From: Calendula officinalis
Lineage: Eukaryota; Streptophyta; Magnoliopsida; Asterales; Asteraceae
Assembly: GCA_963853835.1 (NCBI GenBank)
Contig: OY970830.1
Location: forward strand, 43,257,466 to 43,321,465
Direction of reading: 5' to 3'
Length of the DNA: 64,000 bases
The position numbers and the translations under genes were made by a program. The notes beneath the pieces were generated by a model, which was given only the letters and a program-made list of their open reading frames with translations, did no database searches and was not told the DNA's origin. Shown here piece after piece: positions 36,251 through 49,100 of the stretch (position 1 is the first letter of the stretch; every line of letters starts with the position of its first letter).

Positions 36251-39200
36251 TGACCCTTGAGCCTTGCACCTTGAGCCTTGAGCCTTGAGCCTTGAGCCTT
36301 GAGCCTTGTTCCTTGAACCTTGAGCCTTGAGCCTTGAGCATTGACCCTTGAGCCTTGACCCTTGAGCATTGACCCTTTAGACTTGCCCCTTGAGCCTTGA
36401 CCCTTGAGCCTTTAGCCTTGCGCCTTGAGCCTTGAGCCTTGATCCTTGAGCCTTGAGCCAGAGCCTTAAGCCTTGAGCCTTGAGTCTTGAGCCTTGAGCC
36501 TTGAGCCTTGAGTCTGGAGCCTTGAGCCTTGACCCTTGAGCGTTGACCCTTGAGCCTTGAGCCTTGAGCCTTGAGCCTTGAGTCTTAAGCCTTGAGCCTT
36601 GAGCCTTGAGCCTTGAGCCTTGAGCCTTGAGCCTTGAGCCTTGAGCCTGGAGCCTTGACCCTTGAGCCATGAGCCTTGAGCCTTGAAACTTGAGCCATGA
36701 CCCTTGATCCTTGAGCCTTGAGCCTTGCGCTTTGAGCCTTGAGCCTAGAACCTTGAGCCTTGAGCGTTGACCCTAGAGCCTTGACCCTTAACCCTTGAGC
36801 ATTGACCCTTTAGCCTTGCCCCTTGAGCCTTGACCCTTGAGCCTTTAGCCTTGCACCTTGAGCCTTGAGCCTTGATCCTTGAGCCTTGATCCTTGAGCCT
36901 TGAGCCATGAGCCTTAAGCCTTGAGCCTTGAGCCTTGACCCTTGAGCCTTGTCCCTTGAGCCTTAACCCTTGAGCATTGATCCTTGAGCCTTGACCGTTG
37001 AGCATTGACCCTTGAGCATTGACCATTGAGCCTTGACCCTTGAGCCTCCATCCTTGAGCCTTGAGCGTTGAGCCTTGAGCCTTGAGCCTTGTGCCTTGAG
37101 CCTTGAGCCTTGAGCATTGAGCCTTGAAACTGGAGACTTAACCCTTCACTCTTGACCCTTGCGCCTTGACCCTTGAGCCTTGAGCCTTGATCCTCTAGCC
37201 TCTAGCCTTGAGTCTTGAGCCTTGAGTCTGAAGCCTTGAGTCTTGAGCCTTGAGTCTTGAGCCTTGAGCCTGGAGGCTTGGGCCTTGAGCCTTGAGCCTT
37301 GAGCCATGAGCCTTGCGCCTTCAGCCTTGATCCTCTAGCCTTCAGCCTTGAACCTAGAGCCTTGATCCATGAGCCTTGAGCCTTGAGCATTGAAACTTGA
37401 GACTTGAGACTTAACTCTTGACCCTTGCGCTTTGAGCCTTGCGGCTTGAGCCTTGAGCCTCGCGCCTTGAACCTTGAGCCTTGAGCCTTGAGAGTTGAGC
37501 CTTGAGCCTTGATCCTTGAGAGTTGAGCCTTGACCCTTGACCCTTGACCCTTGAGCCTTGTCCCTTGAGCCTTAACCCTTGAGCATTGACCCTTGAGCCT
37601 TGACCGTTGAGCATTGACCCTTGAGCATTGACCATTGAGCCTTGACCCTAGAGCCTCTATCCTTGAGCCTTGAGCCTCGAGCCTCGTGCCTTGAGCCTCG
37701 ATCCTTGAGCCTTGAGAGTTGAACCTTAATCCTTGAGCCTTGAGCCTTGAGCGTTGAGCCTTGAGCCTTGAGCCTTGAGCCTTGAGCCTTGATCCTTGAG
37801 CCTTGAGCCCTTAGCCTTGACCCTTGACCCTTGAGCCTTGACCCTTGAGCCTTGACCCTTAAGAATTGACCCTTGAGCCTTGCACCTTGAGCCTTGAGCC
37901 TTGAGCCTTCAGCCTTGAGCCTTGTTCCTTGAACCTTGAGCCTTGAGCCTTGAGCATTGACCCTTGAGCCTTGAGCCTTGACCCTTGAGCATTGACCCTT
38001 TAGCCTTGCCCCTTGAGCCTTGACCCTTGAGCCTTTAGCCTTGCGCCTTGAGCCTTGAGCCTTGATCCTTGAGCCTTGAGCCAGAGCCTTAAGCCTTGAG
38101 CCTTGAGCCTTGAGTCTTGAGCCTTGAGCCTTCAGCCTTGAGTCTGGAGCCTTGAGCCTTGACCCTTGAGCGTTGACCCTTGAGCCTTGAGCCTTGGGCC
38201 TTAAGCCTTGAGCCTTGAGCCTTGAGCCTTGAGCCTTGAGCCTTGAGCCTTGATCCTTGAGCCATGAGCCTTGAGCCTTGAAACTTGAGCCATGACCCTT
38301 GATCCTTGAGCCTTGAGCCTTGCGCTTTGAGCCTTGAGCCTAGAACCTTGAGCCTTGAGCGTTGACCCTAGAGCCTTGAGCCATGAGCTTTGAGCCTTGA
38401 GTCTTGAGCCTTGATCCTTCAGCCTTGAGCCTGGAGCCTTGAAACTTGAGCCATGAGCGTTGGCCCTTGAGCCTCGAGCCTTGAGCCTTGAGCCTTGAGC
38501 CTTGAGCCTTGAGGCTTAAGCCTTGTCCCTGGAGCCTTGAGCCTTGAGCCTTTAGCCTTGAGCCTTGAGCCTTGAGCCTTGAGCCTTGAGCCTTGAGCCT
38601 TGAGCCTTGAGCCTTGAGCCTTGAACCTTGAGCCTTGAGCCTTGGGTATGTAGCCTTGAGCCTTGAAACTTGAGCCTTGAGCCTTGACCCTTGAGCGTTG
38701 ACCCTTGAACCTTGAGCCTTGAGCCTTTATCCTTGAGCCTTGAGCGTTGAGACTTGAGCCTTGAGCCTTGAGCCTTGAGCCTTGAGCCTTGAGTCTTGAG
38801 CCTCTAGCCTCTAGCCTTGAGCCTTGAGCCCTGAGCCTTAAGCCTTGAGCCTTGAGCGTTGATCCTTCAGCCTTGAGCCTGGAACCTTGAGCCTCGAGCC
38901 TTGAGCCTCGAGCCTTTAGCATTGAAACTTGAGACTTGAGCCTTAACTCTTGACCCTTGCGTGTTGAGCCTTGCGCCTTAAGACTTGAGCCTTGACCCTT
39001 TAGCATTTACCGTTGAGCATTAACCCTTGAGCCTTAACCCTTGCGCTTGGAGCTTGAGCCTTGAGCCTTGAGCCTCGAGCCTCGAGCCTCGAGCTCTGTG
39101 CCCTGAGCCTTGAGCCTGTGGCTTTCAGCCTTGAGCCTTGAGCCTTATTCCTTGAACCTTGAGCCTTGAGCTCTTGAGCCTTGAGCATTGACCCTTGAGC

Positions 39201-39800
39201 CTTGACCCTTAACCCTTGAGCATTGACCCTTTAGCCTTGCCCCTTGAGCCTTGACCGTTGAGCCTTTAGCCTTGCGCCTTGAGCCTTGAGCCTTGATCCT
39301 TGAGCCTTGAGCCATGAGCCTTAAGCCTTGTGCCTTGAGTCTTGAGCCTTGAGCCTTGAGCCTTGAGTCTGGAGCCTTGAGCATTGACCCTTGAGCATTG
39401 AGGCTGGAGCCTTGAGCCTTGAGCCTTGAGCCTTGAGCCTTGAGCCTTGAGCCTTGAGCCTTGAGCCTTGAGCCTTGAGCCTTGAGCCTTGAGCCTTGAT
39501 CCTTGATCCTTGAGCCTTGAGCATTGACCCTTGAGCCTTGACCCTTAACCCTTGAGCATTGACCCTTTAGCCTTGCCCCTTGAGCCTTGACCCTGGAGCC
39601 TTTAGCCTTGCACCTTGAGCCTTGATCCTCGAGCCATGAGCCTTAAGCCTTGAGCCTTGATCCTTGAGCCTTGTGTCTTGAGCCTTGAGCCTTGAGCCTT
39701 GAGCCTTGAGCCTTGAGCCTTGAGCCTTGAGCCTTGTCCCTTGAGCCTTAACCCTTGAGCATTGACCCTTGAGCCTTGACCGTTGAGCATTGACCCTTGA
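36251..39800. repeat. Domain C module X, copy 1
   Basis: The left edge is sharp. From TGACCCTTGAGCCTTGCACC at 36,251 the sequence matches 46,186 onward (offset 9,935 bp), while the bases before it differ (CTTAAGAAT here, GTTGAGCAT there). The module contains GGAGACTTAACCC near 37,130, a GGGTATGTAGCC block near 38,650, ATTTACCG near 39,005 and a GTGGCTTTCAGCC block near 39,120. Its last 230 bp or so resemble the last 230 bp of module Y. Offset to copy 2 changes from 9,935 to 9,928 bp near 39,420-39,500, one heptamer lost in a plain run. Confidence 0.88.
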
Positions 39801-41770
39801 GCATTGACCATTGAGCCTTGACCCTTGAGCCTCCATCCTTGAGCCTTGAGCGTTGAGCGTTGAGCCTTGAGCCTTGTGCCTTGTGCCTTGAGCCTTGAGC
39901 CTTGAGCCTTGAGCCTTGAGCATTGAGCCTTGAAACTAGAGACTTAACCCTTCACTCTTGACCCTTGCGCCTTGCACCTTGAGCCTTGAGCCTTGATCCT
40001 CTAGCCTCTAGCCTTGAGCCTTGAGTCTTTAGCCTTGAGTCTGAAGCCTTGAGTCTTGAGCCTTGAGTCTTGAGCCTTGAGCCTGGAGGCTTGGGCCTGG
40101 AGCCTTGAGCCTTGAGCCATGAGCCTTGCGCCTTGAGCCTTGATCCTTTAGCCTTCAGCCTTCAGCCTTGAACCTTGAGCCTTGATCCATGAGCATTGAG
40201 CCTTGAGCATTGAAACTTGAGACTTGAGACTTGACTCTTGACCCTTGCGCCTTGAGCCTTGCGGCTTGAGCCTTGAGCCTCGTGCCTTGAGCCTTGAACC
40301 TTGAGCCTTGAGCCTTGAGAGTTGAGCCTTGAGCCTTGATCCTTGAGAGTTGAGCCTTGAGCCTTGAGCCTTGACCCTTGTCCCTTGAGCCTTAACCCAT
40401 GAGCATTGACCCTTGAGCCTTGACCGTTGAGCATTGACCCTTGAGCATTGACCATTGAGCCTTGACCCTTGAGCCTCTATCCTTGAGCCTTGAGCCTCGA
40501 GCCTTGAGCCTCGATCCTTGAGCCTTGAGAGTTGAACCTTAATCCTTGATCTTTGAGCCTTGAACCTTTACCCATGAGCGTTGAGCCTTGAGCCTTGAGC
40601 CTTGAGCCTTGAGCCTTGAGCTTTGAGCCTCGAGCTCTTGAGCCTTGAGCATTGACCCTTGACCCTTGACCCTTAACCCTTGAGCATTGACCCTTTAGCC
40701 TTTCCCTTTGAGCCTTGACCCTTGAGCCTTTAGCCTTGCGCCTTGAGCCTTGAGCCTTGATCCTTGAGCCTTGAGCCATGAGCCTTAAGCCTTGAGCCTT
40801 GAGCCTTGAGCCTTGTGCCTTGAGCCTTGAGTCTTGAGCCTTGAGTCTTGAGTCTGGAGCCTTGAGCCTTGACCCTTGAGCGTTGACCCTTGAGCCTTGA
40901 GCCTTAAGCCTTGAGCCTTGAGCCTTGAGCCTTGAGCCTTGAGACTTGAGCCTTGAGCCTTGAGCCTTGAGCCTTGAGCCTTGAGCCTTCAGCCTTGAGC
41001 CTTCAGCCTTGTGCCTTCAGCCTTGACCCTTGAGCCTTGACCCTTGAGCCTTGAGCTTGGAGCCTTGAACCTCATGTCTTGAGCCTTGAGCGTCTGGCCT
41101 TGAGCCTTGAGCCTTGAGCCATGAGCCATGACCCTTGAGCCTCGAGCCTGGAGCCTTGAGCCTTGAGCCTTGAGCCTTGAGCCTTGAGCCTTGTGCTTTG
41201 AGCCTTGATCCATGAGCCTTGAGCCTTGACCGTTGAGCCTTGAGCCTTGACCATTAAGCCTTGAGCATTGACCCTTGAGCCTTGAGCCTCGAGCCTTAAG
41301 CCTCGATCATTGAGCCTTCAGCATTGAGCCTTAATCCTTTAGCCTTGAGCATTGAGCCTTGAGCCTTGAGCCTTGAGCCTTGAGCCTTGAGCCTTGAGCC
41401 TTGAGCCTTGAGCCTTGAGCCTTGAGCCTTGAGCCATGATCCTTGAGCCTTGAGCCCTTAGCCTTGAGCCTTGACCCTTGAGCCTTGACCCTTGAGCCTT
41501 GTCCCTTGAGCCTAGACCCTTGAGCCTTGATCCTTGAGCCTTGACCCTTAAGAATTGACCCTTGAGCCTTGCACCTTGAGCCTTGAGCCTTGAGCCTTGA
41601 GCCTTGAGCCTTGAGCCTTGAGCCTTGAGCCTTGAGCCTTGAGTCTGAAGCCTTGAGTCTTGAGCCTTGAGTCTGGAGCCTTGAGCCTTGAGCCTTGATC
41701 GTTGAGCATTGACCCTTGAGCATTGACCGATAAGCCTTGACCCTTGAGCCTCAATCCTTGAGCCGTGAGC

Positions 41771-41818
41771 CTCGAGCCTCGAGCCTCGAGCCTCGAGCCT
41801 CGAGCCTTGAGCCTCGAG
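41771..41818. repeat. CTCGAG palindrome cluster, module Y copy 1
   Basis: Five successive units read CCTCGAG, giving the perfect palindrome CTCGAG at 41,771, 41,778, 41,785, 41,792 and 41,799, with a sixth at 41,813. Each has a CpG where the consensus unit has TpG. The cluster is repeated at the matching place in the other Y copies (51,692 and 63,287). Confidence 0.9.
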
Positions 41819-41885
41819 CCTTGAGCCTTGAGCCTTGATCCTTGAGTCTTGAGCGTTGAGCCTTAATCCTTGAGCCTTGAGCATT

Positions 41886-42064
41886 GAGCCTTGAGCCTTG
41901 AGCCTTGAGCCTTGAGCCTTGAGCCTTGAGCCTTGAGCCTTGAGCCTTGAGCCTTGAGCCTTGAGCCTTGAGCCTTGAGCCTTGAGCCTTGAGCCTTGAG
42001 CCTTGAGCCTTGAGCCTTGAGCCTTGAGCCTTGAGCCTTGAGCCTTGAGCCTTGAGCCTTGAGC
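41886..42064. repeat. Long perfect heptamer run, module Y copy 1
   Basis: This is a 179 bp run of TTGAGCC units (about 25) with no variant, one of the longest in the window. The matching run in copy 2 (51,801 to 51,952) is shorter and has a TTAAGCC variant. The two copies therefore differ here by slippage within a homogeneous tract. Confidence 0.92.
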
Positions 42065-45000
42065 ATTTAGCCTTGAGCCTTGAGCCTTGAGCCTTGAGCC
42101 TTGAGCCTTGAGCCTTGAGTCTGAAGCCTTGAGGCTTGAGCCTTGAGTCTTGATCCTTGAGCCTGGAGCCTTGAGCCTTGAGCCTTGAGCCATGAGCCTT
42201 GCGCCTTGAGCCTTGATCCTCGAGCCTTGAGCCTTCAGCCTTCAGCCTTGAGCGTTGAAACTTGAGACTTGAGCCTTGACTCTTGCACCTTGAGCCTTGC
42301 ATCTTGAGCCTTGAGCCTTGAGCCTTGAGCCTTGAGCCTTGAGCCTTGAGCCTTGAGCGTTGAGCCTTGAGCCTTTATCCTTGAGCCTTGAGCCTTGAGC
42401 CTTGAGCCTGGAGCCTTGAGCTTTGAGCCTTGAGCCTTGAGCCTTGACCCTTGAGCCTTGTCACTTGAGCCTTAACCCTTAAGCATTGACCGTTGAGCCT
42501 TGAGCCTCGAGCCTTGAGCCTCGATCCTTGAGCCTTGAGCCTTGAGCCTCGAGCCTTGAGCCTCGATCCTTGAGCCTTGAGCGTTGAGCCTTAATCCTTG
42601 AGCCTTGAGCCTTGAGCGTTGAGCCTTGATCCTTGATCCTTGAGCCTTGAGCCCTAAGCCTTGACCCTTGACCCTTGAGCCTTGACCCTTGAGCCTTGTC
42701 TCTTGACCCTAGACCCTTGAGCCTTGACCCTTGAGCCTTGACCCTTAAGAATTGACCCTTGAGCGTTGAGCCTTGAACCTTGACCCTTGAGCCTTGACCC
42801 TTGAGCCTTGACCCTTGAGCCTTGAGCCTTGAGGCTTTAGTCTTGAGCCCTGACTCTTGAGCATTGACACTTGAGCCTTGATCTTTGAGCCTTAAGCCTT
42901 GAGGCTTGAGCCTTGAGCCTTGAGCGTTGAGCGTTGAGCGTTGAGCCTTGAGCGTTGAGCCTTGAGCCTTGAGCCTTGAGACTTGAGCCTTGTCCCTTGA
43001 GCCTTAACCCTTGAGCATTGACCCTTGAGCCTTGACCGTTGAGCATTGACCCTTGAACATTGACCATTGAGCCTTGACCCGAGCCTCCATCCTTGAGCCT
43101 TGAGCCTCGATCCTCGAGCCTCGATCCTTGAGCCTTGAGTGCTGAGCCTTAATCCTTGAGCCTTGAGCCTTGAGCGTTGAGCCTTGAGCCTTGAGCCTTG
43201 AGCCTTGATCCTTGATCCTTGAGCGTTGAGCCCTTAGCCTTGACCCTTGACCCTTGAGCCTTGACCCTTGAGCCTTGTCCCTTGAGCCTTGACCCTTGAG
43301 CCTTGACCCTTAAGAATTGACCCTTGAGCCTTGCACCTTGAGCCTTGAGCCTTGAGCCTTGAGCCTTGAGCCTTGAGCCTTGAGCCTTGAGCATTTAGCC
43401 TTGAGCCTTGAGCCTTGAGTCTGAAGCCTTGAGTCTTGAGCCTTGAGTCTTGAGCCTTGAGCCTGGAGCCTTGAGCCTTGAGCCTTGAGCCATGAGCCTT
43501 GCGCCTTGAGCCTTGATCCTCTAGCCTTGAGCCTTGAGCCTTCAGCCTTGACTCTTGCGCCTTGAGCCTTGCGTCTTGAGCCTTGAGCCTTGAGCCTTGA
43601 GCCTTGAGCCTTGAGCCTTGAGCCTCGAGCCTCGAGCCTTGAGACTTGAACCTTGAGCCTTGACCCTTGAGCGTTGAGGCTTGAGCCTTGATCCTTGAGC
43701 CTTGAGCCTTGAGCCTTGAGCCTTGAGCCTTGAGCCTTGAGCCTTGATCCTTGACCCTTGAGCCTTGTCCCTTTAGCCTTAACCCTTAAGCATTGACCCT
43801 TGAGCCTTGAGCCTCGAGCCTTGAGCCTCGATCCTTGAGCCTTGAGCCTTGAGCCTCGAGCCTTGAGCCTCGATTCTTGAGCCTTGAGCGGTGAGCCCTA
43901 ATCCTTGAGCCTTGAGCCTTGAGCCTTGAGCCTTGAGCCTTGAGCCTTGAGCCTTGAGCCTTGAGTCTTGATCCTTGATCCTTGAGCCTTGAGCCCTTAG
44001 CCTTGACCCTTGACCCTTTAGCCTTGACCCTTGAGCCTTGTCTCTTGACCCTAGACCCTTGAGCCTTGACCCTTGAGCCTTGACCCTTAAGAATTGACCC
44101 TTGAGCATTGAGCCTTGAGCCTTGACCCTTGAGCCTTGACCCTTGAGCCTTGAGCCTTGAGCCTTGAGGCTTGAGTCTTGAGCCCTGACCCTTGAGCATT
44201 GACACTTGAGCCTTGATCTTTGAGCCTTGAGCCTTTACCCATGAGCGTTGAGCCTTAAGCCTTGAGCCTTGAGCCATGAGCCTTGAGCGTTGAGCGTTGA
44301 GCGTTGAGCCTTGAGCGTTGAGCCTAGAGCCTTGATCCTTGAGCCTTGAGCCTTGAGCCTTGAGCCTTGAGCCTTGAGCCTTGAGCCTTGAGCCTTGAGC
44401 CTTGAGCCTTGTTTCTTGAGCCTTGAGCCTTGAGCCTTGAAACTTGAGACTTGAGCCTTGACTCTTGACCCTTGTGCCTTGAGCCTTGATTATTGCCCTT
44501 TCGCCTTGAGGCTTGAGGCTCGAGCCGTGAGCCTTGATCCTTGAGGCTTGAGCCGTGAGCCTTGAGAATTGAGCCTTAAGTCTTCAGCCTTGACTCTTGA
44601 GCCTTATGTCTTGAGCCTTGACCCTTGAGCCTTGAGCCTAGAGACATGAGCCATGAGCCTTGAGCCACGAGCCTTGAGCCTTGAGCCTTAAGCCTTAAGC
44701 CTTGAGCCTTGACCCATGAGCGTTGAGCCTTAATCCTTGAGCCTTGAGCCTTGAGCCTCGATCCTTGAGCCTTGAGCCTTAATCCTTGAGCATTGAGCCT
44801 TTAGCGTTGAGCCTTGAGCGTTGAGCCTTGATCCTTGATCCTTGAGCCTTGAGCCTTGACCCTTGACCCTTGAGCCTTGACCCTTGAGCCTTGTCCCTTG
44901 ATCCTAGACCCTTGAGCCTTGACCCTTGAGCCTTGACCCTTAAGAATTGAGCCTTGAGCCTTGAGCCTTGAGCTTTGAATCTTGAGCCCTGACCCTTGAG

Positions 45001-46185
45001 CATTGAAACTTGTGCCTTGATCTTTGAGCCTTGAACCTTTACCCATGAGCGTTGAGCCTTGAGCGTTGAGCCTTGAGCCTTGAGCCTTGAGCCTTGGGCC
45101 ATGAGCCTTGAGCCTTGAGCCTTGAGCCTTGAGCTTTGAGCCTCGAGCTCTTGAGCCTTGAGCATTGACCCTTGACCCTTAACCCTTAACCCTTGAGCAT
45201 TGACCCTTTAGCCTTTCCCCTTGAGCCTTGACCCTTGAGCCTTTAGCCTTGCGCCTTGAGCCTGAGCCTGAGCCTTGATCCTTGAGCCTTGAGCCATGAG
45301 CCTTAAGCCTTGAGCCTTGAGCCTTGAGCCTTGAGTCTTGAGCCTTGAGTCTTGAGTCTGGAGCCTTGAGCCTTGACCCTTGAGCGTTGAGCTTTGAGCC
45401 TTGAGCCTTGAGCCTTGACCCTTGAGGCTTGAGCCTTGAGGCTTGAGCCTTGAGACTTGAGCCTTGAGCCTTGAGCCTTGAGCCTTGAGCCTTGAGCCTT
45501 GAGCCTTGAGCCTTGAGCCTTGAGCCTTCAGCCTTGTGCCTTCAGCCTTGTGCCTTCAGCCTTGACCCTTCAGCCTTGACCCTTGAGCGTTGAGCTTGGA
45601 GCCTTGAACCTCATGTCTTGAGCCTTGAGCATCTGGCCTTGAGCCTTGAGCCTAGAGCCATGAGCCATGACCCTTGAGCCTCGAGCCTTGAGCCTCGAGC
45701 CTTGAGCCTTGAGCCTTGAGCCTTGAGCCTTGAGCCTTGAGCCTTGAGCCTTGTGCCTTGAGCCTTGATCCATGAGCCTTGAGCCTTGACCGTTGAGCAT
45801 TGACCCTTGAGCATTGACCGTTGAGCCTTGAGCCTTGACCGTTGAGCCTTGAGCCTTGAGCCTTGAGACTTGAGCCTTGAGCCTTGATCCTTGATCCTTG
45901 AGCCTTGAGCATTGACCCTTGAGCCTTGACCCTTAACCCTTGAGCATTGATCCTTTAGCCTTGCCCCTTGAGCCTTGACCCTTGAGCCTTTAGCCTTGCA
46001 CCTTGAGCCTTGATCCTCGAGCCATGAGCCTTAAGCCTTGAGCCTTGATCCTTGAGCCTTGAGTCTTGAGCCTTGAGCCTTGAGCCTTGAGCCTTGAGCC
46101 TTGAGCCTTGAGCCTTGAGCCTTGAGCCTTGTCCCTTGAGCCTTAACCTTTGAGCATTGACCCTTGAGCCTTGACCGTTGAGCAT

Positions 46186-49100
46186 TGACCCTTGAGCCTT
46201 GCACCTTGAGCCTTGAGCCTTGAGCCTTGAGCCTTGAGCCTTGTTCCTTGAACCTTGAGCCTTGAGCCTTGAGCATTGACCCTTGAGCCTTGACCCTTGA
46301 GCATTGACCCTTTAGACTTGCCCATTGAGCCTTGACCCTTGAGCCTTTAGCCTTGCGCCTTGAGCCTTGAGCCTTGATCCTTGAGCCTTGAGCCAGAGCC
46401 TTAAGCCTTGAGCCTTGAGTCTTGAGCCTTGAGCCTTGAGCCTTGAGTCTGGAGCCTTGAGCCTTGACCCTTGAGCGTTGACCCTTGAGCCTTGAGCCTT
46501 GAGCCTTGAGCCTTGAGTCTTAAGCCTTGAGCCTTGAGCCTTGAGCCTTGAGCCTTGAGCCTTGAGCCTTGAGCCTTGAGCCTGGAGCCTTGACCCTTGA
46601 GCCATGAGCCTTGAGCCTTGAAACTTGAGCCATGACCCTTGATCCTTGAGCCTTGAGCCTTGCGCTTTGAGCCTTGAGCCTAGAACCTTGAGCCTTGAGC
46701 GTTGACCCTAGAGCCTTGACCCTTAACCCTTGAGCATTGACCCTTTAGCCTTGCCCCTTGAGCCTTGACCCTTGAGCCTTTAGCCTTGCACCTTGAGCCT
46801 TGAGCCTTGATCCTTGAGCCTTGATCCTTGAGCCTTGAGCCATGAGCCTTAAGCCTTGAGCCTTGAGCCTTGACCCTTGAGCCTTGTCCCTTGAGCCTTA
46901 ACCCTTGAGCATTGATCCTTGAGCCTTGACCGTTGAGCATTGACCCTTGAGCATTGACCATTGAGCCTTGACCCTTGAGCCTCCATCCTTGAGCCTTGAG
47001 CGTTGAGCCTTGAGCCTTGAGCCTTGTGCCTTGAGCCTTGAGCCTTGAGCATTGAGCCTTGAAACTGGAGACTTAACCCTTCACTCTTGACCCTTGCGCC
47101 TTGACCCTTGAGCCTTGAGCCTTGATCCTCTAGCCTCTAGCCTTGAGTCTTGAGCCTTGAGTCTGAAGCCTTGAGTCTTGAGCCTTGAGTCTTGAGCCTT
47201 GAGCCTGGAGGCTTGGGCCTTGAGCCTTGAGCCTTGAGCCATGAGCCTTGCGCCTTCAGCCTTGATCCTCTAGCCTTCAGCCTTGAACCTAGAGCCTTGA
47301 TCCATGAGCCTTGAGCCTTGAGCATTGAAACTTGAGACTTGAGACTTAACTCTTGACCCTTGCGCTTTGAGCCTTGCGGCTTGAGCCTTGAGCCTCGCGC
47401 CTTGAACCTTGAGCCTTGAGCCTTGAGAGTTGAGCCTTGAGCCTTGATCCTTGAGAGTTGAGCCTTGACCCTTGACCCTTGACCCTTGAGCCTTGTCCCT
47501 TGAGCCTTAACCCTTGAGCATTGACCCTTGAGCCTTGACCGTTGAGCATTGACCCTTGAGCATTGACCATTGAGCCTTGACCCTAGAGCCTCTATCCTTG
47601 AGCCTTGAGCCTCGAGCCTCGTGCCTTGAGCCTCGATCCTTGAGCCTTGAGAGTTGAACCTTAATCCTTGAGCCTTGAGCCTTGAGCGTTGAGCCTTGAG
47701 CCTTGAGCCTTGAGCCTTGAGCCTTGATCCTTGAGCCTTGAGCCCTTAGCCTTGACCCTTGACCCTTGAGCCTTGACCCTTGAGCCTTGACCCTTAAGAA
47801 TTGACCCTTGAGCCTTGCACCTTGAGCCTTGAGCCTTGAGCCTTCAGCCTTGAGCCTTGTTCCTTGAACCTTGAGCCTTGAGCCTTGAGCATTGACCCTT
47901 GAGCCTTGAGCCTTGACCCTTGAGCATTGACCCTTTAGCCTTGCCCCTTGAGCCTTGACCCTTGAGCCTTTAGCCTTGCGCCTTGAGCCTTGAGCCTTGA
48001 TCCTTGAGCCTTGAGCCAGAGCCTTAAGCCTTGAGCCTTGAGCCTTGAGTCTTGAGCCTTGAGCCTTCAGCCTTGAGTCTGGAGCCTTGAGCCTTGACCC
48101 TTGAGCGTTGACCCTTGAGCCTTGAGCCTTGGGCCTTAAGCCTTGAGCCTTGAGCCTTGAGCCTTGAGCCTTGAGCCTTGAGCCTTGATCCTTGAGCCAT
48201 GAGCCTTGAGCCTTGAAACTTGAGCCATGACCCTTGATCCTTGAGCCTTGAGCCTTGCGCTTTGAGCCTTGAGCCTAGAACCTTGAGCCTTGAGCGTTGA
48301 CCCTAGAGCCTTGAGCCATGAGCTTTGAGCCTTGAGTCTTGAGCCTTGATCCTTCAGCCTTGAGCCTGGAGCCTTGAAACTTGAGCCATGAGCGTTGGCC
48401 CTTGAGCCTCGAGCCTTGAGCCTTGAGCCTTGAGCCTTGAGCCTTGAGGCTTAAGCCTTGTCCCTGGAGCCTTGAGCCTTGAGCCTTGAGCCTTGAGCCT
48501 TGAGCCTTGAGCCTTGAGCCTTGAGCCTTGAGCCTTGAGCCTTGAGCCTTGAGCCTTGAACCTTGAGCCTTGTGCCTTGGGTATGTAGCCTTGAGCCTTG
48601 AAACTTGAGCCTTGAGCCTTGACCCTTGAGCGTTGACCCTTGAACCTTGAGCCTTGAGCCTTTATCCTTGAGCCTTGAGCGTTGAGACTTGAGCCTTGAG
48701 CCTTGAGCCTTGAGCCTTGAGCCTTGAGTCTTGAGCCTCTAGCCTCTAGCCTTGAGCCTTGAGCCCTGAGCCTTAAGCCTTGAGCCTTGAGCGTTGATCC
48801 TTCAGCCTTGAGCCTGGAACCTTGAGCCTCGAGCCTTGAGCCTCGAGCCTTTAGCATTGAAACTTGAGACTTGAGCCTTAACTCTTGACCCTTGCGTGTT
48901 GAGCCTTGCGCCTTAAGACTTGAGCCTTGACCCTTTAGCATTTACCGTTGAGCATTAACCCTTGAGCCTTAACCCTTGCGCTTGGAGCTTGAGCCTTGAG
49001 CCTTGAGCCTCGAGCCTCGAGCCTCGAGCTCTGTGCCCTGAGCCTTGAGCCTGTGGCTTTCAGCCTTGAGCCTTGAGCCTTATTCCTTGAACCTTGAGCC

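Larger units (their letters stand above)
39801..46185. repeat. Domain C module Y, copy 1
   Basis: The module starts at GCATTGACCATTGAGCC (39,801). Inside are the AGAGACTTAACCC marker (39,938), a CATGTCTTGAGCC block near 41,074, the CTCGAG cluster near 41,771, a long plain run at 41,886, repeated TTAAGAATTGACCC markers (41,550, 42,748, 43,313, 44,092, 44,941) and a second CATGTCTTGAGCC block near 45,612. It ends where module X copy 2 begins. At 6,385 bp it is the longest Y copy. The extra length compared with copy 2 sits in plain runs and in a 231 bp segment between about 42,840 and 44,780. Confidence 0.85.

Noticed and set aside
26790..39130. CTCTGGCTTTCAGCC and GGCTTTCAG blocks as unique sequence or a splice or regulatory motif
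   Set aside because: They recur at many sites (near 26,790, 28,302, 30,171, 31,876, 34,269 and 39,120) in the same satellite context and are variant heptamers.
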